Shown: positions 1 through 8,605 of the stretch, one piece after another | Layout of the letters: every line of letters begins with the position of its first letter | Position numbering within the stretch: position 1 is the stretch's first letter | Source of the DNA: Mesorhizobium loti | GTDB lineage: Bacteria > Pseudomonadota > Alphaproteobacteria > Rhizobiales > Rhizobiaceae | Reading direction: 5' to 3' | Assembly: GCF_003148495.1 (NCBI RefSeq) | Contig: NZ_QGGH01000004.1 | Location: 372,001 to 436,000, forward strand | Length of the DNA: 64,000 nucleotides | Notes under the pieces: generated by a model | Seen by the model: only the letters and a program-made list of their open reading frames with translations | What the model was told of the DNA's origin: nothing | The model's database searches: none | Program-made: the position numbers and the translations under genes

Positions 1-59
1 TTGGCGCTCGTGAAAACCGCCATGCGCGGCTTTGTCGCCGCATATGTGGTTTTCCTAAC

Positions 60-87
60 AAAAAAGCCGGGCTGAACCCGGCTTTTT
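60..87. terminator. Bidirectional rho-independent terminator
   Basis: A GCCGGG stem, a five-base CTGAA loop and a CCCGGC stem are flanked by an A run on the left and a T run on the right, so the hairpin can terminate transcription on either strand. It lies about 25 bases past the stop codon of the cytochrome c gene, which is transcribed leftward, and most likely ends that transcript. Confidence 0.8.
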
Positions 88-112
88 CAAGATCGTTGAG
101 CTGACAGTTTGT

Positions 113-787
113 TTATTTGGCCGGGGCAGCTGGAGCGGCAGGTGTCGCCGGCTTGGCTGGAGCGGCACCTTCAGCCGGCTTTGCCGGAGCAGCTGCATCG
201 GCAGGCTTGGCGGGCGCGGTTGCATCGGCGGCAGCGCCTGGCGCCGGCAGCGGCTTGGGATTGTCCGACAGCGTGCGCAGATAGGCGATGACGTTGGCGC
301 GGTCCTCGTCCTTGGGCAGGCCGGCGAAGCCCATGGCGGTGCCCTTCACGAATTTCTTCGGCGAGGTGATGAAGTGGTTGATGTTGTCGTAGGTCCACTT
401 CTCGGTGCCGCCCTTGGAAAATTCCTTCATGCCGGCCGAATAGGCAAAGCCTTCATGCTCGGCCACGGGGCGGTCGACGAGATCCCACAGATCGGGGCCG
501 ACCTTGTTGGGGCCGCCCTTTTCGCCGGAATGGCAGGCCTGGCACTTCTTGAAGACGGCAGCGCCCTGCTCGACATTGGCGGTCGCCAGCAGATCGGCGA
601 TCGGCTTGGCTGCGGCAGCAGGCGCGGCCGGGCCGCCTTCGGCGGGCTCGGTGGCCTCGATGGCGAAACCGGGCTTTTCCGGAGCCGGCGAGGCAAACAG
701 CGCATCGGACACAATGCCGACCGAGAAGACCACGAAAACGGTTCCGAGCAATCCGGCGAGCAGTTTGTTGACTTCGTTGGAATCCAT
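113..787 (-). CDS. cycM: Membrane-anchored c-type cytochrome (CycM-like)
   Basis: Predicted 224-residue electron carrier of the cytochrome c2/CycM type, which in rhizobia passes electrons from the bc1 complex to terminal oxidases at the periplasmic face of the inner membrane. Residues 10-30 form an uncleaved hydrophobic anchor. The haem site is C82-x-x-C85-H86 (CQACH), and the Met in AMGFAGLP (M152) is the probable sixth ligand. From about residue 180 the protein ends in a low-complexity Ala/Pro/Lys tail with repeated PAKPA units, unusual for the family. It is divergent from kdsB, as in other rhizobia. The family call is firm; the symbol rests on the anchor and the context. Confidence 0.82.
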   Translation of the reverse strand: MDSNEVNKLLAGLLGTVFVVFSVGIVSDALFASPAPEKPGFAIEATEPAEGGPAAPAAAAKPIADLLATANVEQGAAVFKKCQACHSGEKGGPNKVGPDLWDLVDRPVAEHEGFAYSAGMKEFSKGGTEKWTYDNINHFITSPKKFVKGTAMGFAGLPKDEDRANVIAYLRTLSDNPKPLPAPGAAADATAPAKPADAAAPAKPAEGAAPAKPATPAAPAAPAK

Positions 788-979
788 ACGCCCCTTGCTC
801 CCTTTTCCGGCGGACCGAACCGTCCACTCCGTCCGTCGGTATCGTGACCCACCCTGCCAGGGCGGTCAAATCGGGCGGAAACTAGGTCTTTTGCTGCGGC
901 GTTGCAACACCTATAAGGGCGCTTCCAGTGAGACCTTTTGCCACTTTCCTTGTCCTCTTTGAGACGCCTTGCACCTGAG

Positions 980-1708
980 ATGTCCACGCTGATCCTGATC
1001 CCGGCCCGCATGGCCTCGACCCGCCTGCCGGGCAAGCCGCTGGCTGACATAGCCGGCGCCCCGATGATCGTCCATGTCGCCCGCCGCGCCGCCGAGGCCG
1101 ACCTTGGCCGGGTGGTGGTGGCGACCGACACGCAAAGCGTGGCCGAAGCGGTGCGCGCGCACGGTTTCGAGGCCGTGATGACGCGCATGGACCACGAATC
1201 CGGCTCCGACCGCATCCACGAAGCGCTGGTCGCGCTCGATCCTGACCGCAAGGTCGAAACGGTCGTCAATGTCCAGGGCGACCTGCCGACCATCGATCCC
1301 GGGATCATCGTTGCATCGCTGAGGCCACTCCAGGATAGAGCGGTGGACATCGCCACGCTCGGTGTCGAGATCGTCCGCGATGAGGAAAAGACCAATCCCA
1401 ACGTCGTCAAGATCGTCGGTTCGCCGCTTTCGGGCACCAGGCTGAGGGCGCTCTATTTCACCCGTGCCACAGCACCTTGGGGCGAGGGGCCGCTTTATCA
1501 TCATGTCGGACTCTATGCCTATCGTCGCGCCGCGCTTGAACGTTTTGTCGCGCTGAAGCCGTCGCCGCTCGAACGCCGCGAGCGACTGGAGCAGTTGCGG
1601 GCACTGGAGGCCGGCATGCGCATCGATGCGGAGATCGTGCGTTCGATGCCGCTGGGCGTCGACACGCCGGACGACCTCGAACGCGCCAGAACCATCCTTG
1701 CAAACTGA
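980..1708 (+). CDS. kdsB: 3-deoxy-manno-octulosonate cytidylyltransferase
   Basis: Activates KDO with CTP to CMP-KDO in the cytoplasm, for the inner core of lipopolysaccharide. The N-terminus carries the sugar-nucleotide transferase signature PARMASTRLPGKPL, followed by a VVVATD segment and a VNVQGDLP segment that match the KdsB nucleotide and metal sites. From the chosen ATG the protein has 242 residues, close to the usual 245-250. An in-frame start 14 codons upstream would add a non-conserved extension and was not used. It is followed after 43 bases by pheA in the same direction, the common rhizobial order. Confidence 0.9.
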   Translation: MSTLILIPARMASTRLPGKPLADIAGAPMIVHVARRAAEADLGRVVVATDTQSVAEAVRAHGFEAVMTRMDHESGSDRIHEALVALDPDRKVETVVNVQGDLPTIDPGIIVASLRPLQDRAVDIATLGVEIVRDEEKTNPNVVKIVGSPLSGTRLRALYFTRATAPWGEGPLYHHVGLYAYRRAALERFVALKPSPLERRERLEQLRALEAGMRIDAEIVRSMPLGVDTPDDLERARTILAN

Positions 1709-1751
1709 AAAATCCCTTCGAAGCTGAGACCCCCTGAATCGAGAATTGGCC

Positions 1752-2615
1752 ATGCCTGAAAAGACCAACAGAATATCCTTCCAGGGCGAGCCGGGCGCCA
1801 ATTCCGACACCGCCTCCCGCAACGTCTATCCATCGATGGAGCCGTTGCCGTGTCCGACCTTCGAGGATGCGTTCAACGCGGTAGAGACCGGCAAGGCCGA
1901 CCTCGCCATGATTCCGATCGAAAACACCATTGCCGGGCGCGTCGCTGATATCCATCATCTCTTGCCGGAATCGAAGCTGCACATCATCGGCGAATATTTC
2001 CTGCCGATCCATTTCCAGCTGATGGTGCTGCCGGGCGTCAAGCGCGACGAGATCAAGACGGTGCACAGCCACATCCACGCGCTTGGCCAGTGTCGCAAAT
2101 ACATCCGCAAGAACGGCTGGAAGGCGATCGTCGCCGGCGATACGGCCGGCGCCGCCAAGATGGTCTCCGAGGTCAAGGACCGCACCATGGCGGCGCTGTC
2201 GCCGGCGCTGGCCGCGACGCTCTACGGGCTGGATATCATCGAGCAAAATGTCGAGGACACCGATTCGAACGTCACCCGCTTTGTCGTCCTGACCAAGAAC
2301 AAGCAATGGGCGGAGCGCCCGTCGCCTGACGTCAAGATGATGACGACCTTCATCTTCCGCGTCCGCAACGTGCCGGCCGCGCTCTACAAGGCCATGGGCG
2401 GCTTCGCCACCAACGGCATCAACATGACCAAGCTGGAGAGCTACCAGCTCGGCGCGTTCACGGCGACGCTGTTCTACGCCGACATCGAGGGCCATCCCGA
2501 CGATCCACTGGTCAAGCTGGCGCTGGACGAGCTTCGCTTCTTCTCGCGCGAGGTGCGGATTCTGGGCGTCTATCCGGCCAGCGAGTCGCGTGAGCAGTGG
2601 AAAGTGGCGGATTAA
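1752..2615 (+). CDS. pheA: Prephenate dehydratase
   Basis: Monofunctional prephenate dehydratase (287 residues) making phenylpyruvate for phenylalanine synthesis; there is no fused chorismate mutase. The catalytic domain is seen in the start FQGEPGANSDTA, the IPIENT motif and the DSNVTRF motif. A C-terminal ACT domain begins near residue 200. The ACT segment reads LESYQ (E229) where many enzymes have the phenylalanine-binding ESRP. The ATG is preferred over a TTG two codons upstream. The stop codon overlaps the stop of the convergent Dabb gene (shared bases TTAA). Confidence 0.9.
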   Translation: MPEKTNRISFQGEPGANSDTASRNVYPSMEPLPCPTFEDAFNAVETGKADLAMIPIENTIAGRVADIHHLLPESKLHIIGEYFLPIHFQLMVLPGVKRDEIKTVHSHIHALGQCRKYIRKNGWKAIVAGDTAGAAKMVSEVKDRTMAALSPALAATLYGLDIIEQNVEDTDSNVTRFVVLTKNKQWAERPSPDVKMMTTFIFRVRNVPAALYKAMGGFATNGINMTKLESYQLGAFTATLFYADIEGHPDDPLVKLALDELRFFSREVRILGVYPASESREQWKVAD

Positions 2616-2917
2616 ATCACCGCCCCCAGCGGCACGTAGTCGATCTCCATGAAGGCCTCGACCTCCGGCACCCAGCGGTCGCGCACGAAGGCGACATGGT
2701 CTGGATGGTCGTTGTACCTGTTGTAGGCGGCCTGGTCGGCGAACTCCATCGAGAATCCGAAGCGATAGTCGTTCTTCGGGCTAACCTGCCGCAATTGCTC
2801 GAAATGCGTGACGCCCCTGATCGCGGTGAGGATTTTCTTGGCGTCGACGAGGAACCTCTTTTCCTCCAGCGAATGCGGCGGGTGCTTCAGGGTGAAGACG
2901 ACGGTGTGACGGATCAT
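2612..2917 (-). CDS. Dabb (stress-responsive A/B barrel) domain protein
   Basis: A 101-residue protein consisting of one Dabb domain, a dimeric alpha/beta barrel. The opening MIRHTVVFTLKH, the FGFSMEFAD segment and the ending with YNRYNDHPDHVAFV are typical of the family, in which members are either small enzymes or of unknown role. Nothing in the context identifies a substrate. It lies 37 bases downstream of nudC in the same direction and may share its transcript. It converges on pheA with overlapping stop codons. Confidence 0.75.
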   Translation of the reverse strand: MIRHTVVFTLKHPPHSLEEKRFLVDAKKILTAIRGVTHFEQLRQVSPKNDYRFGFSMEFADQAAYNRYNDHPDHVAFVRDRWVPEVEAFMEIDYVPLGAVI

Positions 2918-2954
2918 GTCCTGCTCCTGCTATGTCTTTCGGTGTTCGCGGTCA

Positions 2955-3899
2955 TCATTCCGAGTCGACCCAGGCGCGGATCAGGTGATGCGCAATGGCG
3001 CCTTTCGGTGGCGTGATCAGATTGACGGGATGCTCCCTGGTCAGCATCAAACGCACTTCGTCGCGGGCAAACCAGCGGCAGTCCTCCAGCTCGTTGAGGT
3101 CGGCCTGGATATCGTCGTTGAGCGGTTCGCCGAAGCAGCCGATCATCAGCGAATAGGGAAACGGCCAGGGCTGGCTGGCATGGTAGACGACACGGCCGAG
3201 CCTGATGCCGGCCTCCTCCAGCGTCTCGCGGCGCACCGCCGCTTCGATCGTCTCGCCCGGCTCGATGAAGCCGGCAAGGGCCGAGTACATGCCCGGCGCG
3301 AAATGACGGCCGCGCCCGAGCAGGCACTTCTCCCGCGTCGCCGTCAGCATGATCGCCACCGGGTCGGTGCGTGGAAAATGCTCGGTGCCGCAATTCGGGC
3401 AATGCCGTTTGTATCCGCCGGCCCGCATCTGCGATTCGGTACCGCATTTGCTGCAGAAACGATGGCTGGCGTGCCAGGCAAGCAGGGCGGCCCCTTGCGC
3501 CATCGCGCCGGCAGCCGCCTCGTCGATCAGCCCTTGCATATAGACCGAGCGATAGTCGATGGCCTTGATGGTTTCCGGCAATTGCTCGGCGTCGATGCCG
3601 GCGGGCACGGCCAGCACCGGTCCCTGTTCGGAAAAACCGAGCAGGATGCCTTGCGCAAGGGAGACCTTGAAGGGCTCGCTCTCGGCGGCGCTGAACCAGG
3701 GGTCGAGACCGCCGCCATCCCCGAGCCTCAGATAGAGCCGGCCGCCATTCATCAGAAGCAGCCGCGTCGCCGGGTCGGCGAGCGCCTTGTCGACGGAATC
3801 GTCGGCGCGGTTTTCGGATTGCCGGTCGATGGTGTTGCCGGCAAAGCCGACGAACTGGCTCGGCTCGCGCAAAGGCGCGTCAAACAGGCGGAAGCTCAT
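2955..3899 (-). CDS. nudC: NAD(H) pyrophosphatase (Nudix, NudC)
   Basis: Cytoplasmic Nudix hydrolase that splits NADH to NMNH and AMP; in E. coli the same enzyme also removes NAD caps from RNA. Three marks place it in the NudC group: a four-cysteine zinc knuckle (CSKC and CPNC), a Nudix box running from GFIEPGE to REXXEEXG, and the NADH-specific SQPWPFPxS motif just after it. At 314 residues it is longer than E. coli NudC (257) because of an N-terminal domain, which is usual in alphaproteobacteria. Confidence 0.9.
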   Translation of the reverse strand: MSFRLFDAPLREPSQFVGFAGNTIDRQSENRADDSVDKALADPATRLLLMNGGRLYLRLGDGGGLDPWFSAAESEPFKVSLAQGILLGFSEQGPVLAVPAGIDAEQLPETIKAIDYRSVYMQGLIDEAAAGAMAQGAALLAWHASHRFCSKCGTESQMRAGGYKRHCPNCGTEHFPRTDPVAIMLTATREKCLLGRGRHFAPGMYSALAGFIEPGETIEAAVRRETLEEAGIRLGRVVYHASQPWPFPYSLMIGCFGEPLNDDIQADLNELEDCRWFARDEVRLMLTREHPVNLITPPKGAIAHHLIRAWVDSE

Positions 3900-3940
3900 G
3901 GAGACTCTGGCGTACGTTGCGGGATGGACACGGGGAACGC

Positions 3941-4360
3941 TTATAGCGCCGCCTTGATCGTTTCGGCAAACCGCCGCAGGTCGGAACGTTGATAGGGCTC
4001 ACGCAGGCCGTGCCCCCATACCGGGCCTGGCCAGCCGGGATCGCCTTCCGAACGCGCAATGACATGGATGTGCAGCTGGCGCACAATGTTGCCGAGAGCG
4101 CCGGTGTTGATCTTGGTGCAGCCGGTCGCTTTTTTCAGTCCCTGTGCCACCATATTGGTCTCGAAGGTCAGCATCGCCTGGTCGAGCGGCGTCATGTCGT
4201 GGATTTCCTCCGCGCCCGGCCGCTGCGGCACCAGGAGCAGCCATGGCCAGCGGCGGTCGTTCATCACGCGCAATTCGCACAGCCCAAGCCACATCAACTG
4301 CTCGCTGTCCGCCTCCAGCCGGGTGTCCAGCGTGAATCCGGCCTTCAGGCCCGGCAGCAT
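3941..4360 (-). CDS. HIT-family nucleotide hydrolase/transferase
   Basis: A 139-residue histidine-triad protein. Near the C-terminus is the motif QLHIHVIAR, which fits HxHxh but lacks the classical third histidine, as in the rhizobial subgroup sometimes called diadenosine tetraphosphate hydrolase-like. The substrate is unknown. The ATG used has AAGGGAA about seven bases upstream, better than the alternative start 11 codons earlier. The reading frame ends 41 bases before the nudC start, so the two may be cotranscribed. Confidence 0.8.
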   Translation of the reverse strand: MLPGLKAGFTLDTRLEADSEQLMWLGLCELRVMNDRRWPWLLLVPQRPGAEEIHDMTPLDQAMLTFETNMVAQGLKKATGCTKINTGALGNIVRQLHIHVIARSEGDPGWPGPVWGHGLREPYQRSDLRRFAETIKAAL

Positions 4361-4531
4361 CGGCGTTTCCCTTGCTTTTCTTGGTTTCCTCAAACGCAGG
4401 AACGCTAGAGCGGCGGCAAGGGGGCTGCAAGCGAATCATTGCGCCGCTCACGGTTTGGTGCGCCAATTTCATCTTTTGGCGATTTCTCCGGCGCACTTGC
4501 ATTTCGTCGCACAATTGCCGATATGGAAAGC

Positions 4532-4627
4532 GGGAGGTTGGTGGTGGACGATCCACTCGCCAACCGGGTCAGGTCCGGAAGGAAGCAGCCCTAACGAGCC
4601 CGGAACGGGTCATTGTTCCAGCCTCCC
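4532..4627 (+). ncRNA. ffs: Signal recognition particle RNA (small bacterial type)
   Basis: The core carries the domain IV signature of 4.5S RNA: GGTCAGGTCCGGAAGGAAGC followed by AGCC, the apical GGAA tetraloop and asymmetric loop that bind Ffh. The ends GGGAGGTTGG and CCAGCCTCCC pair over ten positions with one G-U, giving a closed hairpin of about 96 nt, the usual size. It lies immediately upstream of dnaX, the normal alphaproteobacterial position. The exact ends are inferred from the pairing. Confidence 0.93.
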
Positions 4628-4733
4628 ACCTCATCGGCCCCTCTCGCGACATTGACGACGCATTGCAGCGCGGGCGAGACTATGCGCAGGAATCGGCCGC
4701 CTTCGGGTGTGGCCATTTGGAGCTTACGGGCGA

Positions 4734-6551
4734 ATGAGCGAAGCCGGAAATTCGGGACCAAAAAGCCTGGAGATAGGCAAGGCCGCCGCCTATCGTGTTC
4801 TGGCGCGCAAGTATCGTCCCTCGAACTTCTCCGAACTGGTCGGCCAGGAGCCGACGGTGCGCACCCTCACCAATGCCTTTGCCACCGGCCGCATCGCCCA
4901 GGCCTGGATGCTGACCGGCGTGCGCGGCGTCGGCAAGACCACGACGGCGCGCATACTCGCACGGGCCCTGAACTATAAAACCGCCACCGTCGACCAGCCG
5001 TCGGTCGACCTTGCCGTGCTCGGCGAGCATTGCCAGGCGATCATGGAAGGCCGCCATGTCGACGTCATCGAGATGGATGCCGCCTCGCACACCGGCATCG
5101 ACGACATCAGGGACATCATCGAGCGCGTGCGCTACGCGCCGGTCTCGGCCCGCTACAAGGTTTACATCATCGACGAAGTGCACATGCTGTCGACGCAGGC
5201 CTTCAACGGCCTGCTGAAGACGCTTGAAGAGCCGCCGCCGCACGTCAAATTCATCTTCGCCACCACCGAAATCCGCAAGGTTCCGATCACCGTCCTGTCG
5301 CGCTGCCAGCGCTTTGACCTAAGACGCATCGACGCCGGCGCGCTGGTCGCGCATCTCGCTTCGATCTCGGCCAAGGAAGGCATTTCGGTCGACGACGACG
5401 CACTGGCGATGATCGCGCGTGCCGCCGAAGGCTCGGCCCGTGATTCGCTCTCCATCCTCGATCAGGCGATTGCCCATGGCGCCGGCTCCGTCAGCGCCGA
5501 TGCGGTTCGGGCGATGCTGGGGCTCGCCGACCGCGCCCGCATCGTCGACCTGTTCGAACATGTGATGAAGGGCGATGTGGCGGCGGCCCTTGGCGAATTC
5601 CGCGCGCAGTACGATACCGGTGCCGATCCGGCTGCCGTGCTGACCGATCTGGCCGAATTCAACCATCTCGTCACCAGGCTGCGTTTCGTGCCGACGGCCA
5701 TCGAGGATGCCTCGCTCTCCGAGGACGAGCGGCAACGCGGCGCGGAATTCGCCAGGACGCTGTCGGTCCGTGTGCTGTCGCGGACATGGCAGATGCTGCT
5801 CAAGGGCATTCCCGAGGTGCAGTCCTCCAACCGGCCGGTGAGTGCAGCCGAAATGGTGCTGATCAGGCTGGCGCACGCCGCCGACCTGCCGACGCTGGAC
5901 GAGGCGTTGAGATCGCTTGAGGGCGCAGCACCGGTGCAAAATGGTGCGCCGCGCCCGAATGGTGCGCCCGCAGGTTCCGGCAATGGCGGTGGCGCCAGCG
6001 CGGTGGCGCAGACCCGCATGCCTGCCGGGTCGGGCGGCGCACAGACCATGCGGCTTGTGGAGACCACGCCCGCCCCCGTTGCCTTCGTCGCTCCGCCGGA
6101 ACCCGTCGTGGAGACGCAATCGGCACCGCTGAAATCGCTGGCCGACATCATTGCCCTGGCTGATGCGCAGCGCGACATCGCCTTCAAGGTGCAGGTCAAG
6201 AGCTATATCCGCCTCGTGCGCATCGAGCCCGGCCGGATCGACGTCGGCCTGACCAGCGACGCGCCCAAGATGCTGCTCAACGACCTGACGACAAAGTTGC
6301 GCGCCTGGACCGGCCGCAGTTGGCTGGTCTCGCTGTCGAAGGAAGAGGGTGGCCAGACGCTTGCCGAGATGGAATCGGCCAAGCGCGAGAACGCCTTCCT
6401 CGATGCCAAGAGCGACCCGACGGTGGCCGCCATCCTGGCCCGCTTTCCCGGTGCCAAGATCATCGACGTGCGCATTCCAGACGCGCCGGAAGCCGAAACG
6501 GCCGAGGCCGAAGTGCCGGTCGAGCCCCCGGCTGACGACGACGAAACCTGA
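4734..6551 (+). CDS. dnaX: DNA polymerase III subunit tau/gamma
   Basis: Clamp-loader ATPase of the replisome, 605 residues from the chosen ATG. The N-terminus YRVLARKYRPSNFSELVGQE is the DnaX hallmark. Walker A is GVRGVGKTT (62-70) and Walker B/DEVH lies at 147-150. After the three AAA+ domains comes a low-complexity Ala/Pro/Gly linker (about 395-465) and a C-terminal domain like tau domain V, which contacts the polymerase alpha subunit. The zinc-knuckle cysteines are reduced (YKTATVDQPS, then GEHC). Next downstream is ybaB, as usual. No clear slippery heptamer for a gamma form was noticed. Confidence 0.95.
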   Translation: MSEAGNSGPKSLEIGKAAAYRVLARKYRPSNFSELVGQEPTVRTLTNAFATGRIAQAWMLTGVRGVGKTTTARILARALNYKTATVDQPSVDLAVLGEHCQAIMEGRHVDVIEMDAASHTGIDDIRDIIERVRYAPVSARYKVYIIDEVHMLSTQAFNGLLKTLEEPPPHVKFIFATTEIRKVPITVLSRCQRFDLRRIDAGALVAHLASISAKEGISVDDDALAMIARAAEGSARDSLSILDQAIAHGAGSVSADAVRAMLGLADRARIVDLFEHVMKGDVAAALGEFRAQYDTGADPAAVLTDLAEFNHLVTRLRFVPTAIEDASLSEDERQRGAEFARTLSVRVLSRTWQMLLKGIPEVQSSNRPVSAAEMVLIRLAHAADLPTLDEALRSLEGAAPVQNGAPRPNGAPAGSGNGGGASAVAQTRMPAGSGGAQTMRLVETTPAPVAFVAPPEPVVETQSAPLKSLADIIALADAQRDIAFKVQVKSYIRLVRIEPGRIDVGLTSDAPKMLLNDLTTKLRAWTGRSWLVSLSKEEGGQTLAEMESAKRENAFLDAKSDPTVAAILARFPGAKIIDVRIPDAPEAETAEAEVPVEPPADDDET

Positions 6552-6581
6552 TCCAGCCACGAATCCGCAAAGGACCCGACC

Positions 6582-6905
6582 ATGAAAGATCTTCTCGGCT
6601 TGATGGGCAAGGCGAAGGAAATGCAGGCCAAGTTCCAGGCCATGCAGGACGAGATCGCCACGCTGGAAGCGTCCGGCCAAGCCGGCGGCGGCCTGGTCAA
6701 CGTGACGCTGACCGGAAAATTCGAGATGAAGTCGCTGAAGATCGATCCCTCCTTGTTCAAGGAGGACGATGTCGAGATATTGGAAGACCTCGTGCTCGCC
6801 GCCCACAATGACGCCAAGACCAAGGTCGAGCAGATCATGCAGGAAAAGACCAAGGCGCTGACCGCTGGCCTGCCGATCCCGCCGGGTATGAAACTGCCCT
6901 TCTAG
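6582..6905 (+). CDS. ybaB: Nucleoid-associated protein YbaB/EbfC
   Basis: A 107-residue DNA-binding protein of the YbaB/EbfC family that coats the nucleoid as a dimer. The sequence MKDLLGLMGKAKEMQAK with the following amphipathic helix and the MKLPF ending are typical. It lies 30 bases downstream of dnaX; the dnaX-ybaB-recR grouping is widely conserved, but here two extra genes separate it from recR. Confidence 0.92.
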   Translation: MKDLLGLMGKAKEMQAKFQAMQDEIATLEASGQAGGGLVNVTLTGKFEMKSLKIDPSLFKEDDVEILEDLVLAAHNDAKTKVEQIMQEKTKALTAGLPIPPGMKLPF

Positions 6906-6919
6906 CATTCGGCACGGCC

Positions 6920-7327
6920 ATGACCGATGACCCTTCCGAAAGATTGATCGAGCAGCGTATTCGCAACAGGATCTACGAGATCCTGGAAATCCTGGCCGAT
7001 TGCGACGACGGCGTCGATCTCGTCGGCATCAAGGGGTACTTCAATCTGTTCGAGGATTTCGTCCATCGCCCGTCGATCGAAGCCGGCATATCGGCGCTTT
7101 CGAAGGACGAGCGCGCCATCGTGCTGGAGATCGCCGAATTCCTGGAAGCTGCAAGCGAGACAAACCCGGACTTCACCAAGGCCGAGTTCATCGAAAGCGA
7201 CTGGCCGGCAAAGATCGCGCCGACGGCCAGGGACGCGCGGACGCTGTTCCTCCGGCGCGGCCTGTTTTCGGAGAAGGTTGAGGAGCTTGAGCCTGGCCAG
7301 CCGGCCGCGATTGCGGCCGGGCGATAG
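6920..7327 (+). CDS. Hypothetical protein, probably helical
   Basis: A 135-residue protein I do not recognise. It has no signal peptide or membrane segment, is rich in acidic and hydrophobic residues (for example RIYEILEILADCDDG and LEIAEFLEAAS) and is probably alpha-helical and cytoplasmic. Coding is supported by the ATG 14 bases after ybaB, by codon use like its neighbours and by the absence of a better frame. Its TAG stop codon coincides with the first three bases of an interspersed palindromic element, so the C-terminus may have been reshaped by that insertion. Confidence 0.6.
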   Translation: MTDDPSERLIEQRIRNRIYEILEILADCDDGVDLVGIKGYFNLFEDFVHRPSIEAGISALSKDERAIVLEIAEFLEAASETNPDFTKAEFIESDWPAKIAPTARDARTLFLRRGLFSEKVEELEPGQPAAIAAGR

Positions 7328-7449
7328 ACCGGTTCCAGGAAAGACGTGACGCGGTTTTCCCGGGAAAAGCGTGTCGCGCTTTCCCTGGGCAATTGCGGCG
7401 AAACAAAGAGAGAGCGGTCATCGCTTTTGTGAAATGATGGCTCGATCTA
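7325..7449 (+). repeat. Interspersed palindromic element, type A (copy 1)
   Basis: This aligns with the element at 49742-49844: both begin TAGA, share TTCCAGGAAA, GGTTTTCC and AAACAAAGAG in the same order, and end in a second hairpin and CTA. Its ends TAGACCG and CGATCTA are imperfect inverted repeats. Both copies have the same plan, two consecutive hairpins with no coding content, which suggests a MITE-like or REP-like element. The first TAG is the stop codon of the preceding gene. About 130 bases of featureless sequence follow before the next gene. Confidence 0.7.
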
Positions 7450-7580
7450 TCTGGAAAGCCACGAAATTGTGCCAATTTGGCAACAGTGCGTTGTTAATAA
7501 CGTTTTGGCCATCATTTTGCCCGAAAGTGTCTCATTCTTGCCGCAGCCTGGGGGCGGGCACGAAGTGAGAGGGTTACCTG

Positions 7581-8513
7581 TTGATTTCCACGCGATGGAA
7601 GACGCCGCTGTTGCTCGGCGCCGTCATTTCACCCCTGTTTTTGGCTGCCTGCAGCCAGACCACTTCGCACGGCATGTCCGTCGCCAGCCTGACCGACGCC
7701 ATCACGCCGAGTTTCCTGAGCTCGCGGGCCTACAGCCATACGCCGAAGGACAAGGAATGCCTGGAACGGGCGATGTTCTTCGAGTCCAACCGCTCAAGCC
7801 GTGATGGCATGGTCGCTGTCGGCACGGTGGTGATGAACCGGCTGCGCTCCGGCAACCACGGCAGCACCATCTGCCAGGTGGTGGGCGAGCCCGGGCAGTT
7901 CGCGCCCGGCGTCATGACCAGGTCGATGAATTCGCGGGCGATGCCCGATGTCGAGGAAGCCGCCGATGCCGTGCTCAAGGGCGAGCGCAAGGCCAAGCTC
8001 AAGAACACCATGTATTTCCACACCGCCGGGCTGCGCTTCCCCTACAAGAACATGCACTACACCATGGTTGCCGGCGGCAATGCCTTCTATGAGAAGCGCG
8101 GCCGCAACTGGCAGCCGCTGCCGGATGAGCCACAGGTCGCCATTGCCTCGGCGGCACCGGAGAAGCCAGCCGCACCGGTGACGCTGGTCGCATCCGCCGA
8201 GCCGGCACATCCGGCCAAGACGACAACCGTTCGATCCGCTCCTGCCCAACAGACCTACGTGACCGCGGCCGCCGCGCCGACCGCGAAATCCGCGCGTGTC
8301 TCGGAGGAGCCGACGGTGGTGGCGATGCAGGAGCCGATGGAGGAACCGGATGCCGCTCGTTTTGGCGGAACCTTGAACGCAAGGACAAGGGTCATCTCCT
8401 CGGTTGAGGACGCGCCGCAAGAGGCGTCGATGGGATTCCAGTCGACGCCTGAGAACACCGACGCCATCGGCGCGATGATTGTCAGCCAGGGCCGGCCGCT
8501 CGAAGCCAACTGA
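7581..8513 (+). CDS. Cell wall hydrolase, SleB-type, probable lipoprotein
   Basis: A 310-residue envelope protein. A hydrophobic N-terminus ends in the lipobox LAAC, so it is probably lipidated. Residues about 55-175 form a Hydrolase_2 (SleB) domain: MFFESNRSSRDGMVAVGTVV carries the catalytic Glu context, followed by MNRLRSGNHGSTICQVV and GQFAPG. This family contains spore-cortex-lytic and other peptidoglycan-cleaving enzymes. The last 130 residues are Ala/Pro/Glu-rich and probably unstructured. Translation appears to start at TTG; no better start lies nearby. The peptidoglycan role is by family only. Confidence 0.78.
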   Translation: MISTRWKTPLLLGAVISPLFLAACSQTTSHGMSVASLTDAITPSFLSSRAYSHTPKDKECLERAMFFESNRSSRDGMVAVGTVVMNRLRSGNHGSTICQVVGEPGQFAPGVMTRSMNSRAMPDVEEAADAVLKGERKAKLKNTMYFHTAGLRFPYKNMHYTMVAGGNAFYEKRGRNWQPLPDEPQVAIASAAPEKPAAPVTLVASAEPAHPAKTTTVRSAPAQQTYVTAAAAPTAKSARVSEEPTVVAMQEPMEEPDAARFGGTLNARTRVISSVEDAPQEASMGFQSTPENTDAIGAMIVSQGRPLEAN

Positions 8514-8605
8514 ACGAATCGCACTCCATAGGGTCCGCCAATTCAACATGGCGGATCCAGTGCTGGGCTGTTTCAAAGCGCGCTGAAAAATCCTAGATCA
8601 GAGCG

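Noticed and set aside
911..1822. Long reverse-strand open frames across kdsB and pheA
   Set aside because: High GC leaves antisense frames open; their translations are Arg/Ala/Gly-rich without any recognisable domain.
4532..4627. A tRNA or riboswitch in the gap before dnaX
   Set aside because: The sequence is fully explained by the small SRP RNA with its diagnostic apical loop and paired ends.
7450..7580. A small RNA or origin-like AT-rich motif before the SleB-type gene
   Set aside because: A mildly AT-rich patch with short inverted repeats is present, but there is no clear promoter-terminator pair or DnaA-box cluster.
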